Positions 23,794-33,700 of a stretch of 64,000 nt of DNA are shown in pieces. Under the pieces are notes generated by a model. The model saw only the letters and a program-made list of their open reading frames with translations. It searched no databases and had not been told where the DNA came from. The translations under genes were made by a program, and so were the position numbers. The first letter of the stretch is position 1; every line of letters starts with the position of its first letter. The stretch is from Pseudomonas sp. R37(2017) (lineage in GTDB: Bacteria > Pseudomonadota > Gammaproteobacteria > Pseudomonadales > Pseudomonadaceae). Location of the stretch: positions 1 to 64,000 of the forward strand of contig NZ_NEHO01000012.1 of NCBI RefSeq assembly GCF_002113375.1, in the 5' to 3' direction.

Positions 23794-25245
23794 TCAGAAG
23801 CCGGTTGGGGTGCGGGTGTGCCAGTCAGTGTTCAACTGGTACTGGTGCGCAACGTTGAGCAGGCGGCCTTCCTGGAAATACGGGGCGAGCAGTTGCACGC
23901 CGACCGGCAGACCATCGACAAAACCGGCGGGCATCGACAGGCCTGGCAGGCCGGCGAGGTTGGCGGTGATGGTGTAGACGTCTTCCAGGTACGCGGCAAC
24001 CGGGTCGCTGTTCTTGGCGCCGAGCTTCCAGGCCGGGTTCGGCGTGGTTGGGCCGAGGATGATGTCGACCTCATTGAAGGCCGCCATGAAGTCGTTCTTG
24101 ATCAAGCGACGGATCTTCTGCGCCTTGAGGTAGTAGGCGTCGTAGTAACCGGCGGACAGCGCATAGGCGCCGACCATGATGCGCCGCTGCACTTCCGCGC
24201 CGAACCCTTCGCCACGGGAGCGCTTGTACAGGTCGCTCAGGTTGACCGGGTTTTCGCAGCGGTAGCCGAAGCGCACGCCATCGAAACGCGACAGGTTGGA
24301 CGAGGCTTCCGCCGGGGCGATCACGTAGTACGCGGGGATTGCGTGCTGCATGTTCGGCAGGCTGATTTCCTTGACCACGGCACCGAGCTTTTCCAGCTCC
24401 TTGACGCTGTTGTGGATCAGCTCGGCGATGCGCGGATCGAGACCGGCGCTGAAATACTCTTTCGGCACGCCGATGCGCAGGCCTTGCAGCGAGCCATTGA
24501 GGCTGGCGCTGTAGTCCGGCACGGGTTCATCGATGCTGGTGGAGTCGTTCGGATCGAAGCCGGCCATACCTTGCAACAATATTGCGCAGTCTTCGGCAGT
24601 GCGCGCCAATGGGCCGCCCTGATCGAGGCTGGAGGCGTAAGCGATCATGCCCCAGCGCGAAACACGACCGTACGTCGGTTTCAGGCCGGTGAGGTTGGTC
24701 AGGGCCGCAGGCTGGCGGATCGAACCGCCGGTGTCGGTGCCGGTGGCCGCCGGCAACAGGCGAGCGGCAACCGCCGCAGCGGATCCGCCGGACGAACCGC
24801 CCGGAACGTGTTCCAGGTTCCACGGGTTTTTCACTGCGCCGTAGTAGCTCGACTCGTTGGCCGAACCCATGGCGAATTCGTCCATGTTGGTCTTGCCCAG
24901 GGTCACGGCGCCGGCAGCGGCCAGCTTGGCGACAACGGTGGCATCGTAGGGTGCCTTGAAGTTGTCGAGCATCTTCGAGCCGCAACTGGTGCGAATGCCC
25001 TGGGTGCAGAACAGGTCTTTATGGGCGATCGGCGCGCCGAGCAGGGCGCCGCTCTCACCATTGGCCCGACGGGCGTCAGCGGCTTTTGCCTGCGTGAGCG
25101 CCAGGTCCTCGGTGAGGCTGATGAAACTGTTGAGCTGCGGATCGAGCTGGGCGATGCGCGCCAGCAGGACTTTGGTCAGCTCTTCGGAGGAAAACTTCTT
25201 GTCGGCGAGTCCGCGGGCGATCTCGGCCAGAGTCAATTGATGCAT
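23794..25245 (-). CDS. gatA: Asp-tRNA(Asn)/Glu-tRNA(Gln) amidotransferase subunit A
   Basis: GatA is the glutaminase subunit that releases ammonia for transfer to the tRNA-bound residue. The 483-residue amidase-signature protein shows the full catalytic triad: Lys76 in PIAHKDLFC, cis-Ser151 in GGSSGGSA and nucleophile Ser175 in TDTGGSIRQPA. The start MHQLTLAEIARGL is the usual one. It follows gatC by 16 nt and precedes gatB by 10 nt in one operon. Confidence 0.97.
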   Translation of the reverse strand: MHQLTLAEIARGLADKKFSSEELTKVLLARIAQLDPQLNSFISLTEDLALTQAKAADARRANGESGALLGAPIAHKDLFCTQGIRTSCGSKMLDNFKAPYDATVVAKLAAAGAVTLGKTNMDEFAMGSANESSYYGAVKNPWNLEHVPGGSSGGSAAAVAARLLPAATGTDTGGSIRQPAALTNLTGLKPTYGRVSRWGMIAYASSLDQGGPLARTAEDCAILLQGMAGFDPNDSTSIDEPVPDYSASLNGSLQGLRIGVPKEYFSAGLDPRIAELIHNSVKELEKLGAVVKEISLPNMQHAIPAYYVIAPAEASSNLSRFDGVRFGYRCENPVNLSDLYKRSRGEGFGAEVQRRIMVGAYALSAGYYDAYYLKAQKIRRLIKNDFMAAFNEVDIILGPTTPNPAWKLGAKNSDPVAAYLEDVYTITANLAGLPGLSMPAGFVDGLPVGVQLLAPYFQEGRLLNVAHQYQLNTDWHTRTPTGF

Positions 25246-25261
25246 TGCAGGCTCTTTCCCT

Positions 25262-25549
25262 TTAGTCGATGACTTTCGGAACCAGGTACAGGCCGTTTTC
25301 GACCGCTGGTGCGATGGACTGGTAGGCCTCGCGATTATTGGTCTCGGTCACGACGTCCGCACGCAGGCGCTGGCTGGCTTCCAGTGGGTGGGCCAGCGGT
25401 TCGATACCGTCGGTATTGACAGCCTGCATTTCGTCGACCAGTCCGAGAATGCTGTTGAGGGCCGAAGTGACGTTTGGAAGATCGGCTTCATTGAGGCCAA
25501 GGCAGGCCAGATGAGCGATTTTTTCCACGTCGGAGCGTTCTAGAGCCAT
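25262..25549 (-). CDS. gatC: Asp-tRNA(Asn)/Glu-tRNA(Gln) amidotransferase subunit C
   Basis: GatC is the small subunit that wraps around GatA and stabilises the GatA-GatB contact. The 95-residue length is normal. The sequence has the family blocks ALERSDVEKIAHLACLGL near the start, the central VDEMQAVNTDGIEPLAHP and the C-terminal NGLYLVPKVID. It is the first gene of gatCAB and diverges from mreB. Confidence 0.95.
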   Translation of the reverse strand: MALERSDVEKIAHLACLGLNEADLPNVTSALNSILGLVDEMQAVNTDGIEPLAHPLEASQRLRADVVTETNNREAYQSIAPAVENGLYLVPKVID

Positions 25550-25760
25550 TGGGGTTCTCCAGTGGAAAACAGGACGGACGGCGTCCGTGTGTTAATTTGT
25601 CGGAACACTACCGCACTTCTACGGTCATAAGGCCGCGATTGTGGGGCTTGGTGCACAGAAAAGCGGCCAATTTAACATATTGGCGCCTTGCCCAAAATCC
25701 CTGTCGTTGTTAGAGTTTGCCGCACTTTTTTACCCACGCGTTGCCTAGGGTCCCTTTCCC
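25550..25760. promoter_or_regulatory. Divergent gatC-mreB promoter region
   Basis: A 211-nt gap between divergent operons that must contain promoters for both. It is A/T-richer in the middle (around 25670-25680) and at TTTTTT near 25726. No clean -35/-10 pair was recognised, and there is no gene in it. Confidence 0.4.
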
Positions 25761-26798
25761 ATGTTCAAGAAACTGCGTGGCATGTTTTCCAGCGATCTTT
25801 CCATTGACCTGGGCACTGCCAACACCCTTATTTACGTGCGCGAGCGCGGTATCGTCCTGAATGAGCCCTCCGTCGTGGCCATTCGGACACACGGTAACCA
25901 GAAAAGTGTCGTTGCTGTCGGCACCGAAGCCAAGCGCATGCTCGGCCGTACACCGGGCAACATTGCTGCCATTCGTCCGATGAAGGATGGCGTGATTGCC
26001 GACTTCAGCGTGTGCGAAAAAATGCTGCAGTACTTTATCAACAAAGTTCACGAAAACAGCTTCCTGCAGCCTAGCCCGCGCGTGTTGATCTGCGTTCCAT
26101 GCAAATCCACCCAGGTTGAGCGTCGCGCCATCCGCGAATCGGCCCTCGGTGCCGGTGCCCGTGAAGTGTTCCTGATCGAAGAGCCAATGGCCGCTGCGAT
26201 CGGTGCCGGCCTGCCGGTTGAAGAAGCTCGCGGTTCGATGGTCGTGGATATCGGTGGCGGTACCACCGAAATCGCGCTGATCTCCCTGAATGGTGTGGTT
26301 TACGCCGAGTCCGTTCGTGTTGGCGGCGACCGCTTCGACGAAGCGATCATCACCTACGTGCGTCGCAACTACGGCAGCCTGATCGGCGAATCCACCGCCG
26401 AGCGCATCAAGCAGGAAATCGGCACTGCCTACCCGGGCGGCGAAGTTCGCGAAGTCGACGTTCGCGGCCGTAACCTGGCCGAAGGCGTTCCACGGGCATT
26501 CACCCTGAACTCCAACGAAGTGCTGGAGGCCCTGCAAGAGTCCCTGGCAACCATCGTTCAAGCGGTGAAAAGCGCCCTGGAGCAATCGCCTCCGGAGCTG
26601 GCTTCCGACATCGCTGAGCGTGGCCTGGTGCTGACCGGTGGTGGCGCCCTGTTGCGTGACCTGGACAAATTGCTGGCCCAGGAAACCGGTCTGCCGGTGA
26701 TCGTTGCCGAAGACCCGTTGACCTGCGTTGCTCGCGGCGGTGGCCGTGCATTGGAAATGATGGATAAACACACCATGGATCTGCTTTCCAGCGAATAA
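25761..26798 (+). CDS. mreB: Rod-shape actin homologue MreB
   Basis: MreB polymerises beneath the inner membrane and positions the elongation machinery that keeps cells rod-shaped. The 345-residue actin-fold protein opens MFKKLRGMFSSDLSIDLGTA. It carries the phosphate-1 loop DLGTANTLIY, phosphate-2 VVDIGGGTTEIALI and the adenosine motif LTGGGALLRDLD. The short hydrophobic N-terminus (MFKKLRGMF) is the membrane-binding amphipathic helix. It is the first gene of mreBCD; a hairpin separates it from mreC. Confidence 0.98.
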   Translation: MFKKLRGMFSSDLSIDLGTANTLIYVRERGIVLNEPSVVAIRTHGNQKSVVAVGTEAKRMLGRTPGNIAAIRPMKDGVIADFSVCEKMLQYFINKVHENSFLQPSPRVLICVPCKSTQVERRAIRESALGAGAREVFLIEEPMAAAIGAGLPVEEARGSMVVDIGGGTTEIALISLNGVVYAESVRVGGDRFDEAIITYVRRNYGSLIGESTAERIKQEIGTAYPGGEVREVDVRGRNLAEGVPRAFTLNSNEVLEALQESLATIVQAVKSALEQSPPELASDIAERGLVLTGGGALLRDLDKLLAQETGLPVIVAEDPLTCVARGGGRALEMMDKHTMDLLSSE

Positions 26799-26825
26799 GT
26801 CGCCGGATTGCCTCTATGCTGTTGA

Positions 26826-26869
26826 GCGCGCAGGCGGCACTTTGCAGTGCTGCCTGTTCGCGTTTATCT
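26826..26869 (+). terminator. Attenuator-like hairpin between mreB and mreC
   Basis: aggcggcact (26832-26841) pairs with agtgctgcct (26846-26855) with one G-T wobble and a TTGC loop. Outer pairs extend the stem towards 26826 and 26861, and TTTATCTT follows. It lies 33 nt after the mreB stop. Partial termination here would make MreB exceed MreC/MreD, as the cell requires. Confidence 0.6.
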
Positions 26870-26941
26870 TCTGTCAGTCTGCATCCAGGCCGGATTGCTG
26901 CCGTATGAATAAACAGAACATTTGCCTGGGAGGAGCGGCTT

Positions 26942-28084
26942 ATTAAACCGCTTTTCACCAAGGGCCCTTCACTGGGCGTGCGCCTGTTGGTGCTGGTCGT
27001 GCTATCGGTCGCGCTGATGGTGGTCGATGCCCGTTTCAGTCTGCTCAAGCCTGCACGCAGCCAGATGTCGCTGGTGCTGATGGACGCCTACTGGATCACC
27101 GATCTGCCTGGACGACTGTGGGAAGGCGTTGCCAGTCAGTTTGGCAGCCGGACCGAGCTCGTCGCCGAAAACGAAAAACTCAAAAGCGAAAACCTGCTGT
27201 TGCAGGGGCGCATGCAGAAGCTCGCCTCCCTGACCGAGCAGAACGTTCGGCTGCGCGAGTTGCTCAACTCCTCGGCCCTGGTCAATGAAAAGGTCGAAGT
27301 GGCCGAGTTGATCGGCATGGACCCCAACCCTTTCACCCATCGCATCATCATCAACAAAGGTGAGCGTGACGGCGTGGTCCTCGGCCAACCGGTGCTCGAT
27401 GCCCGTGGCCTGATGGGGCAGGTGGTTGAGCTGATGCCTTATACCTCCCGTGTTCTGCTGCTGACCGACTCCACTCATAGCATTCCCGTGCAGGTAAACC
27501 GTAACGGTCTGCGGGCGATTGCCAGCGGGACCGGCAATCCGGAACGCCTGGAACTGCGTCACGTGGCCGACACCGCTGACATCAAGGAAGGCGACTTGCT
27601 CGTCAGCTCCGGTCTCGGTCAGCGTTTTCCGGCGGGTTACCCGGTAGCGACGGTCAAGGAAGTGATCCACGATTCCGGCCAGCCGTTTGCCATCGTCCGC
27701 GCGATACCGACTGCTGCATTGAATCGCAGCCGTTACCTGCTGCTGGTGTTCAGCGACACCCGAACTCCGGAAGAACGCGCCAACGATGCGGCCCAGGCCC
27801 AGGAAAACCTTGATGCACAGGGCGGCGGGCCGGTCATTCCGGCGACGGTGCCGAAACTGGTCAATCCGGCAGTTCCCGCTGCGTCGGCCGCCGCACCGGC
27901 AACGCCTGCCGCGGCGGCGCCTGCAGCCACTGCGCCAGCCAAGCCTGCCAAGCCAGCCACCACACCGGCCGCCACTTCAGCGAAACCGGCGACCGCCAAA
28001 CCGCCGGCCGCCAAGCCCGCTGCTGCGAAGCCTGCTGCCAAGCCGCCAGCCTCCGAGCCGGCCACTCCTGTGGGGAGAGAATAA
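26942..28084 (+). CDS. mreC: Rod-shape-determining protein MreC, apparent ATT start
   Basis: MreC is a bitopic inner-membrane protein that links MreB to the elongasome enzymes in the periplasm. A GGAGGAG ribosome-binding site (26929-26935) lies 6 nt before an ATT that opens (M)KPLFTKGPSLGVRLLVLVVL, the expected cytoplasmic start and helix. No in-frame ATG, GTG or TTG occurs between the upstream TGA (26906) and a GTG at 26978, which would cut into this segment and has no ribosome-binding site. The 380-residue product has a coiled coil (about 65-100), the beta domain with NPFTHRIIINKGERDGV, and a long Ala/Pro/Lys tail. It overlaps mreD by 1 nt. Confidence 0.9.
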   Translation: MKPLFTKGPSLGVRLLVLVVLSVALMVVDARFSLLKPARSQMSLVLMDAYWITDLPGRLWEGVASQFGSRTELVAENEKLKSENLLLQGRMQKLASLTEQNVRLRELLNSSALVNEKVEVAELIGMDPNPFTHRIIINKGERDGVVLGQPVLDARGLMGQVVELMPYTSRVLLLTDSTHSIPVQVNRNGLRAIASGTGNPERLELRHVADTADIKEGDLLVSSGLGQRFPAGYPVATVKEVIHDSGQPFAIVRAIPTAALNRSRYLLLVFSDTRTPEERANDAAQAQENLDAQGGGPVIPATVPKLVNPAVPAASAAAPATPAAAAPAATAPAKPAKPATTPAATSAKPATAKPPAAKPAAAKPAAKPPASEPATPVGRE

Positions 28085-28575
28085 TGGGCGGTGTAAAAGC
28101 GTCCCGAAACGGTTGGATGGTCTGGCTGACGTTTCTCGTCGGCCTGCTGCTCAGTGTTTCACCATTGCCGCAATTCATGGAAATCCTGCGCCCGCTGTGG
28201 CTCGGCCTGCTGTTGGCATTCTGGGCATTGGCCCTGCCGCAAAAGGTCGGGATGGTCACCGCGTGGTGCCTGGGCCTGGCCGAGGACGTGCTCTACGGCA
28301 CGCTCCTGGGGCAGAACGCCTTGATCCTGACCCTCATCACCTACCTGGTACTGGCGCTGCAGCAACGTCTGCGGATGTTCCCGATGTGGCAGCAGAGCCT
28401 GGTCATCCTGGTCATCTTCGGCCTCGCCCAGCTTGTACAACTGTGGCTCAGCGCGTTGACCGGCAATCGCCAGCCGACGCTGGCGCTGGTACTGCCGGCA
28501 CTGGTCAGCGCATTGCTCTGGCCCTGGATCAGTTTCGGTTTGCGCGGACTGCGTCGACGCTACAAAATCAATTAA
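28084..28575 (+). CDS. mreD: Rod-shape-determining membrane protein MreD
   Basis: This 163-residue polytopic inner-membrane protein of the elongasome partners MreC and the RodA-PBP2 machinery. The start overlaps the mreC stop (TAATG). Five to six hydrophobic helices fill the sequence, with the family elements MEILRPLWLGLLLAFWAL and CLGLAEDVLYGTLLGQNAL. The C-terminus ends in a basic cytoplasmic tail (LRGLRRRYKIN). Confidence 0.95.
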   Translation: MGGVKASRNGWMVWLTFLVGLLLSVSPLPQFMEILRPLWLGLLLAFWALALPQKVGMVTAWCLGLAEDVLYGTLLGQNALILTLITYLVLALQQRLRMFPMWQQSLVILVIFGLAQLVQLWLSALTGNRQPTLALVLPALVSALLWPWISFGLRGLRRRYKIN

Positions 28576-28612
28576 TTCGCTCAGGCACTGGATCAGACAG
28601 GGAGAGGTCTTG

Positions 28613-29209
28613 ATGAAACGGTTGTACCTCGCCTCTGGCTCGCCACGTCGGCGTGAACTGCTCACGCAGATCGGCGTTCCGTTCCGCACCGTCAGTGCGG
28701 ATATCGATGAAACCCCTGTACCTCAAGAGTCCCCATCGGCCTATGTCGAGCGTCTGGCACGCGGCAAGGCCGAGGCCGGGCGCGGCGTTGTCGTGTCCGG
28801 CGAACCGTTCTGCGTGCTCGGCGCCGATACCGCCGTGGTGCTTGATGGAAAAATTCTCGGCAAACCGGTTGATCAGGCGGATGCCTGCGCCATGCTGATG
28901 ATGTTGTCAGGGTGCGAACATGAAGTCCTGACCGCGATTGCCGTGCTCGATGGCGAACGGTGCGAGTCCCGGGTGGTCACCAGTCGCGTGCGCTTTCGTG
29001 CTATCAGTCGTGACGAGGCCGCCGCCTACTGGGCCAGCGGTGAACCAAGGGACAAGGCGGGCGGTTATGGCATTCAAGGACTGGGTGCGGTGTTTGTCGC
29101 CGGGCTCGATGGAAGTTATTCGGCGGTGGTCGGACTACCGCTGTGCGAAACCGCGGAACTGCTCGGCCATTTCGGCATACCCTGTTGGCAACCCCGGAAC
29201 GCGCTTTAA
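28613..29209 (+). CDS. maf: Maf-family nucleotide pyrophosphatase (YhdE type)
   Basis: This cytoplasmic enzyme hydrolyses dTTP, UTP and modified pyrimidine triphosphates to monophosphates, cleaning the nucleotide pool. ATG 28613 follows GGGAGAGG; a TTG one codon upstream is unlikely. The 198-residue product has the Maf signature LYLASGSPRRRELL at the N-terminus. The catalytic ADTAVVLDGKILGKP, the arginine loop and GYGIQGLGAVFV follow. Its place between mreD and rng is the common order in gamma-proteobacteria. Confidence 0.94.
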   Translation: MKRLYLASGSPRRRELLTQIGVPFRTVSADIDETPVPQESPSAYVERLARGKAEAGRGVVVSGEPFCVLGADTAVVLDGKILGKPVDQADACAMLMMLSGCEHEVLTAIAVLDGERCESRVVTSRVRFRAISRDEAAAYWASGEPRDKAGGYGIQGLGAVFVAGLDGSYSAVVGLPLCETAELLGHFGIPCWQPRNAL

Positions 29210-29266
29210 GCGTCGTCCTGAACAGATGCGGCCATTATCGTGAACATGCCTGAACGAGACCCTGCC

Positions 29267-30724
29267 ATGAGTGAAGAGATTCTGATCAACATCACGCCGA
29301 TGGAGTCGCGCGTGGCGGTGGTCGAAAACGGTGTCCTGCAAGAGGTCCACGTCGAGCGTACGCAAAAGCGCGGGATCGTCGGCAACATCTATAAAGGCAA
29401 AGTCGTACGGGTCTTGCCGGGGATGCAGGCGGCATTCGTCGACATCGGCCTGGATCGTGCCGCTTTCATTCATGCGTCGGAAATTTCCCTGCGCGAAGGC
29501 CCGGCGGTGGAGAGCATCAGTGCCTTGGTGCACGAAGGCCAGAGCCTGGTGGTGCAAGTCACCAAGGACCCGATCGGTTCCAAGGGCGCTCGCCTGACCA
29601 CGCAGTTGTCGATCCCTTCGCGTTACCTGGTGTACATGCCACGCACGGCCCATGTCGGCATTTCCCTGAAGATCGAAGACGAAGCCGAGCGCGAGCGCCT
29701 CAAGCAAGTGGTCACTGATTGCGTGGCCAAGGAAGGGATCAAGGAGGCCGGCGGTTTCATTCTGCGCACGGCTGCCGAAGGTGCCGGCGCCGATGAAATC
29801 CTCATGGACATCCGCTACCTGCGCAGGCTCTGGGATCAGATCAGCGCCCAGATCAAAACCATCAGCGCACCCAGTGTGATCTATGAAGACCTCGGCCTGG
29901 CGCTGCGCACCCTGCGTGACCTGGTGAGCCCGAAAATCGAGAAGATCCGCATCGACTCCCGGGAAACCTTCCAGAAAACCACGCAGTTCGTCGCCGAATT
30001 GATGCCCGAGATTGCCGACCGTCTGGAACATTACCCGGGCGAACGGCCGATTTTCGACCTGTATGGCGTCGAAGACGAAATCCAGAAGGCGCTCGAACGC
30101 AAGGTCCCGCTCAAGTCCGGTGGTTATCTGGTGGTCGACCCGGCGGAAGCCATGAGCACCATCGACGTGAACACCGGTGCGTTCGTCGGCCATCGCAACC
30201 TCGAAGAAACCATCTTCAAGACCAACCTCGAGGCCGCTACGGCCATTGCCCGGCAATTGCGCCTGCGCAATCTCGGCGGGATCATCATCATCGACTTCAT
30301 CGACATGGAAGATGAAGAACACCAGAGACAGGTATTGCGCACGCTGGAGAAACAGCTCGAGCGCGATCACGCCAAGACCAACATCATCGGCATTACCGAG
30401 CTGGGCCTGGTGCAGATGACCCGCAAGCGCACCCGCGAAAGCCTCGAGCAAGTCCTGTGCGAACCGTGCAACGCCTGCCAGGGGCGCGGCAAGCTCAAGA
30501 CTCCGGAGACCGTTTGTTACGAAATCTTCCGCGAAATCCTGCGTGAGGCTCGCGCCTATCAGGCAGAAGGCTATCGTGTATTGGCAAACCAGAAAGTCGT
30601 CGACCGCCTGCTCGACGAAGAGTCGGGCAACGTCGCCGAGCTGGAAGGGTTTATCGGGCGCACCATTCGCTTCCAGGTCGAAACCATGTATTCCCAGGAA
30701 CAATACGACGTGGTGCTGCTCTGA
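29267..30724 (+). CDS. rng: Ribonuclease G
   Basis: RNase G matures the 5' end of 16S rRNA and degrades some mRNAs. ATG 29267 gives 485 residues, close to the E. coli enzyme; the frame is open to 29240 but that extension is not conserved. The S1 domain (about 39-120) includes GNIYKGKVVRVLPGMQAAFVD. The catalytic DNase I-like part has VDVNTGAFVG and IIIDFIDMEDEEH with the metal-binding Asp residues. The Zn-link cysteines appear in CEPCNACQGRGK. The C-terminal extension of RNase E is absent, which supports RNase G. Confidence 0.95.
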   Translation: MSEEILINITPMESRVAVVENGVLQEVHVERTQKRGIVGNIYKGKVVRVLPGMQAAFVDIGLDRAAFIHASEISLREGPAVESISALVHEGQSLVVQVTKDPIGSKGARLTTQLSIPSRYLVYMPRTAHVGISLKIEDEAERERLKQVVTDCVAKEGIKEAGGFILRTAAEGAGADEILMDIRYLRRLWDQISAQIKTISAPSVIYEDLGLALRTLRDLVSPKIEKIRIDSRETFQKTTQFVAELMPEIADRLEHYPGERPIFDLYGVEDEIQKALERKVPLKSGGYLVVDPAEAMSTIDVNTGAFVGHRNLEETIFKTNLEAATAIARQLRLRNLGGIIIIDFIDMEDEEHQRQVLRTLEKQLERDHAKTNIIGITELGLVQMTRKRTRESLEQVLCEPCNACQGRGKLKTPETVCYEIFREILREARAYQAEGYRVLANQKVVDRLLDEESGNVAELEGFIGRTIRFQVETMYSQEQYDVVLL

Positions 30725-30799
30725 AGCGTTTCGTTTTGATTGCTCGAGAATGGCTGGCCTCAGCTTTTTGCAAAACTTTTGCCATGGGAGCCACCTGAC

Positions 30800-33700
30800 A
30801 TGGAGCGTCTGACACGCATTCTGGCCGCACTGACCCGCTGGGGTCTGGGCCTGTGCGCGTTGGTTTTGGTGTTGATGGCGCTGTACGTCAGCCTTGGCCG
30901 GGAGCTGACGCCGCTGGTCGCCGAGTACCGTGCCGACATTGAATCCAAAGCCAGCGATGCCTTGGGCATGCCGTTGCAGATCGGCGAGCTCGAAGGCAAC
31001 TGGAGTGGATTTGCCCCCATATTGATGGCCCGCGACGTGACGGTTGGCGACGGCGGGAACGCCCTGCACCTGGATCAGGTGCGCGCCGTGCCGGACCTGT
31101 GGGCCAGCCTGCTGGCCCGTCAGCCGCGCATTGCTCACCTGGAACTCAGCGGCCTCAAGATCAACCTCAAGCAAGATGAGGGCGGTCAGTGGGCACTGGA
31201 AGGCTTGCCGGTGCGACAGGACCAGTCCAGCGATCCTGAACAATTGCTCAATCAGATGCAGATGCTCCAGCAACTGTCGGTACTCGACAGCCAGGTGACC
31301 TTGCAAGCGTTCGGCGAGTCGCCGCTGACCCTGACTTATGTCGGCCTGAATCTGAAAACCGGGGTGTCGCGGCAGCGGCTCGACGCACGACTGACCCTGC
31401 CTGACGGGCAGCCGGTGGCCATGAGCCTGCGCACGCGCATTCGTGCCAGCCAATGGAAGGACGCTGAAGCCGAGATCTACCTGAGCCTGCCGCAAAGCGA
31501 CTGGTCGAAGTGGTTGCCTGAACGTCTGACCCAGGAGTGGAGTTTTTCCGAGATCAAGGCCGGTGGCGAGCTGTGGCTGACCTGGGGCAAAGGCACCTTG
31601 CAAAGCGCCGCGGTGCGCTTGAACGCGCCACAACTCAAGGGCGCCTACGCCGAGCGCAAGCCGATCCAGATCAATAATCTGGCGCTCAATGGTTACTTCC
31701 AGCGCAGTGCCCAAGGTGTGCAGGTGATCCTGGATTCCCTGGCGATGAACCTCGGCGAAACCCGCTGGGAAACGCATTTGCAGCTCAAGCAAAGCGCCGC
31801 CACCGACAAGACCGAAGAGCTTTGGCAACTGCAAGCCGACCGCGTCGACCTGACCCCGCTCACGCCGCTTCTCAATGCCCTTGCGCCGTTGCCGGAAGGC
31901 TTCGCCACGGTCGTCGATCGCCTCAAAGTCACGGGGGGGCTGCGTAATGTGCTGGTCGACCTCCGTCCCAATGCAACCGACGACAGCAAGTTCAGCTTTG
32001 CCGCCAACCTCGACCAGGTAGGCTTCGATGCCTATCACGGTGCGCCGGCGGCACGCAATGTCAGCGGCAGCATCAGCGGTGACCTGGGGCACGGCGAACT
32101 GCGCATGGACAGCAAGGATTTCATGCTGCACCTGGACCCGATCTTCGCCAAGCCATGGCAGTACATTCAGGCCAATGCGCGGCTGACCTGGAAGCTCGAT
32201 AAAGAGGGTTTCACCCTGATCGCGCCCTACCTGAAAGTGCTGGGCGAGGAAGGCAAGATTGCCGGCGACTTCCTGATTCGCCTGCATTTCGATCACACCC
32301 AGGAAGACTACATGGACCTGCGTGTCGGCCTGGTGGACGGCGACGGTCGTTACACCGCCAAGTACTTGCCGGCGGTCCTCGGTCCGGCGTTGGACGAATG
32401 GCTGCGCACAGCGATTCTCAAAGGCGCGGTCGACCAAGGCTTCTTCCAGTATCAAGGGTCGCTCAACCACGCTGCCGCGGACGAGGATCGCAGCATCAGC
32501 CTGTACTTCAAGGTTCACGATGCCGAACTGGCCTTCCAGCCAGGCTGGCCCCATGTCAGCAAGGTCAGCGGCGATGTGTTTGTCGAAGACAGCGGCGTGC
32601 GGATTCTGGCCAGCACGGGCCAATTGCTCGACACACAGGTCAACGATGTCTACGTCAACATTCCCCATGTGCCTGCCGAGCAGAACGTTCATTTGTTCCT
32701 CGATGGCGGATTCGCCGGCGGTTTGGGCGATGGCCTGAAAATCCTCCAGCAAGCGCCGATCGGCACGGGAGCAACCTTCGCCGGCTGGGAAGGCGAGGGG
32801 GACCTGCAAGGCAAGTTGAAGCTGGACATTCCCCTGGCAAAAGGCGAAGAGCCGAAGATTCTCGTCGATTTCAAGACCGCCAAGGCACGCTTGAAACTGG
32901 CCGAACCTGTGCTGGAACTGACTCAGCTCAAAGGTGACTTCCGTTTCGACAGCAGCAAGGGCCTGAGCGGGCAGAACATCAGCGCACGGGCGTTCGACAA
33001 GCCGGTCACCGCTCAGATTTATGCCGATGGCGGTCCGGGCAGACTCAATACCCGGGTGACTGCGTCGGGCCAGGTCGAGGTCAAGAAGCTGACGGACTGG
33101 CTGCTGGTGACCCAGCCTCTGCCGGTGAGCGGCGTGATCCCTTATCAACTGCAACTGACCCTGAATGGCGCCGACAGCCAATTGCTGGTCAATTCCAGCC
33201 TCAAGGGCGTGGCCGTCGATTTGCCTGCACCGTTCGGCATGACCACCGATGCCGGGCGCGACACGACGTTCCGCATGACCTTGCAGGGCGACGAGCGGCG
33301 CTATTGGGTCAACTACGGGAACCTGGCGAGTTTCACGTTCGCAGCCCCGGCCGGCAATTTCGTCGATGGTCGCGGGGAATTGTTCCTCGGTGGCGGCGAG
33401 GCTGTGTTGCCTGGCACCAAAGGCCTGCGGGTCCGGGGCGTGCTGTCGGAGCTGGACGTTGGCCCTTGGAAGGATCTGGTGGATAAATACGCCGGACAGG
33501 ATCCCGGTGGCAGTGCCAAGCAATTGCTCAGTGGCGCGGATTTCAAGGTGGGCAAGCTCAGCGGTATCGGCACCACCCTCGATCAGGCTTCTATCCAGGT
33601 GACGCGCAAGCCTTCCGCTTGGGCGCTGCAACTCGACAGCCAGCAGATCAAGGGCAGTGCCAGTCTTCCCGACTCGCAGGCCACGCCAATCGCGATCAAT

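Noticed and set aside
27133..28065. CRISPR- or tandem-repeat-like impression from the repetitive mreC 3' end
   Set aside because: The repetition is in-frame Ala/Pro/Lys codons without regular spacers.
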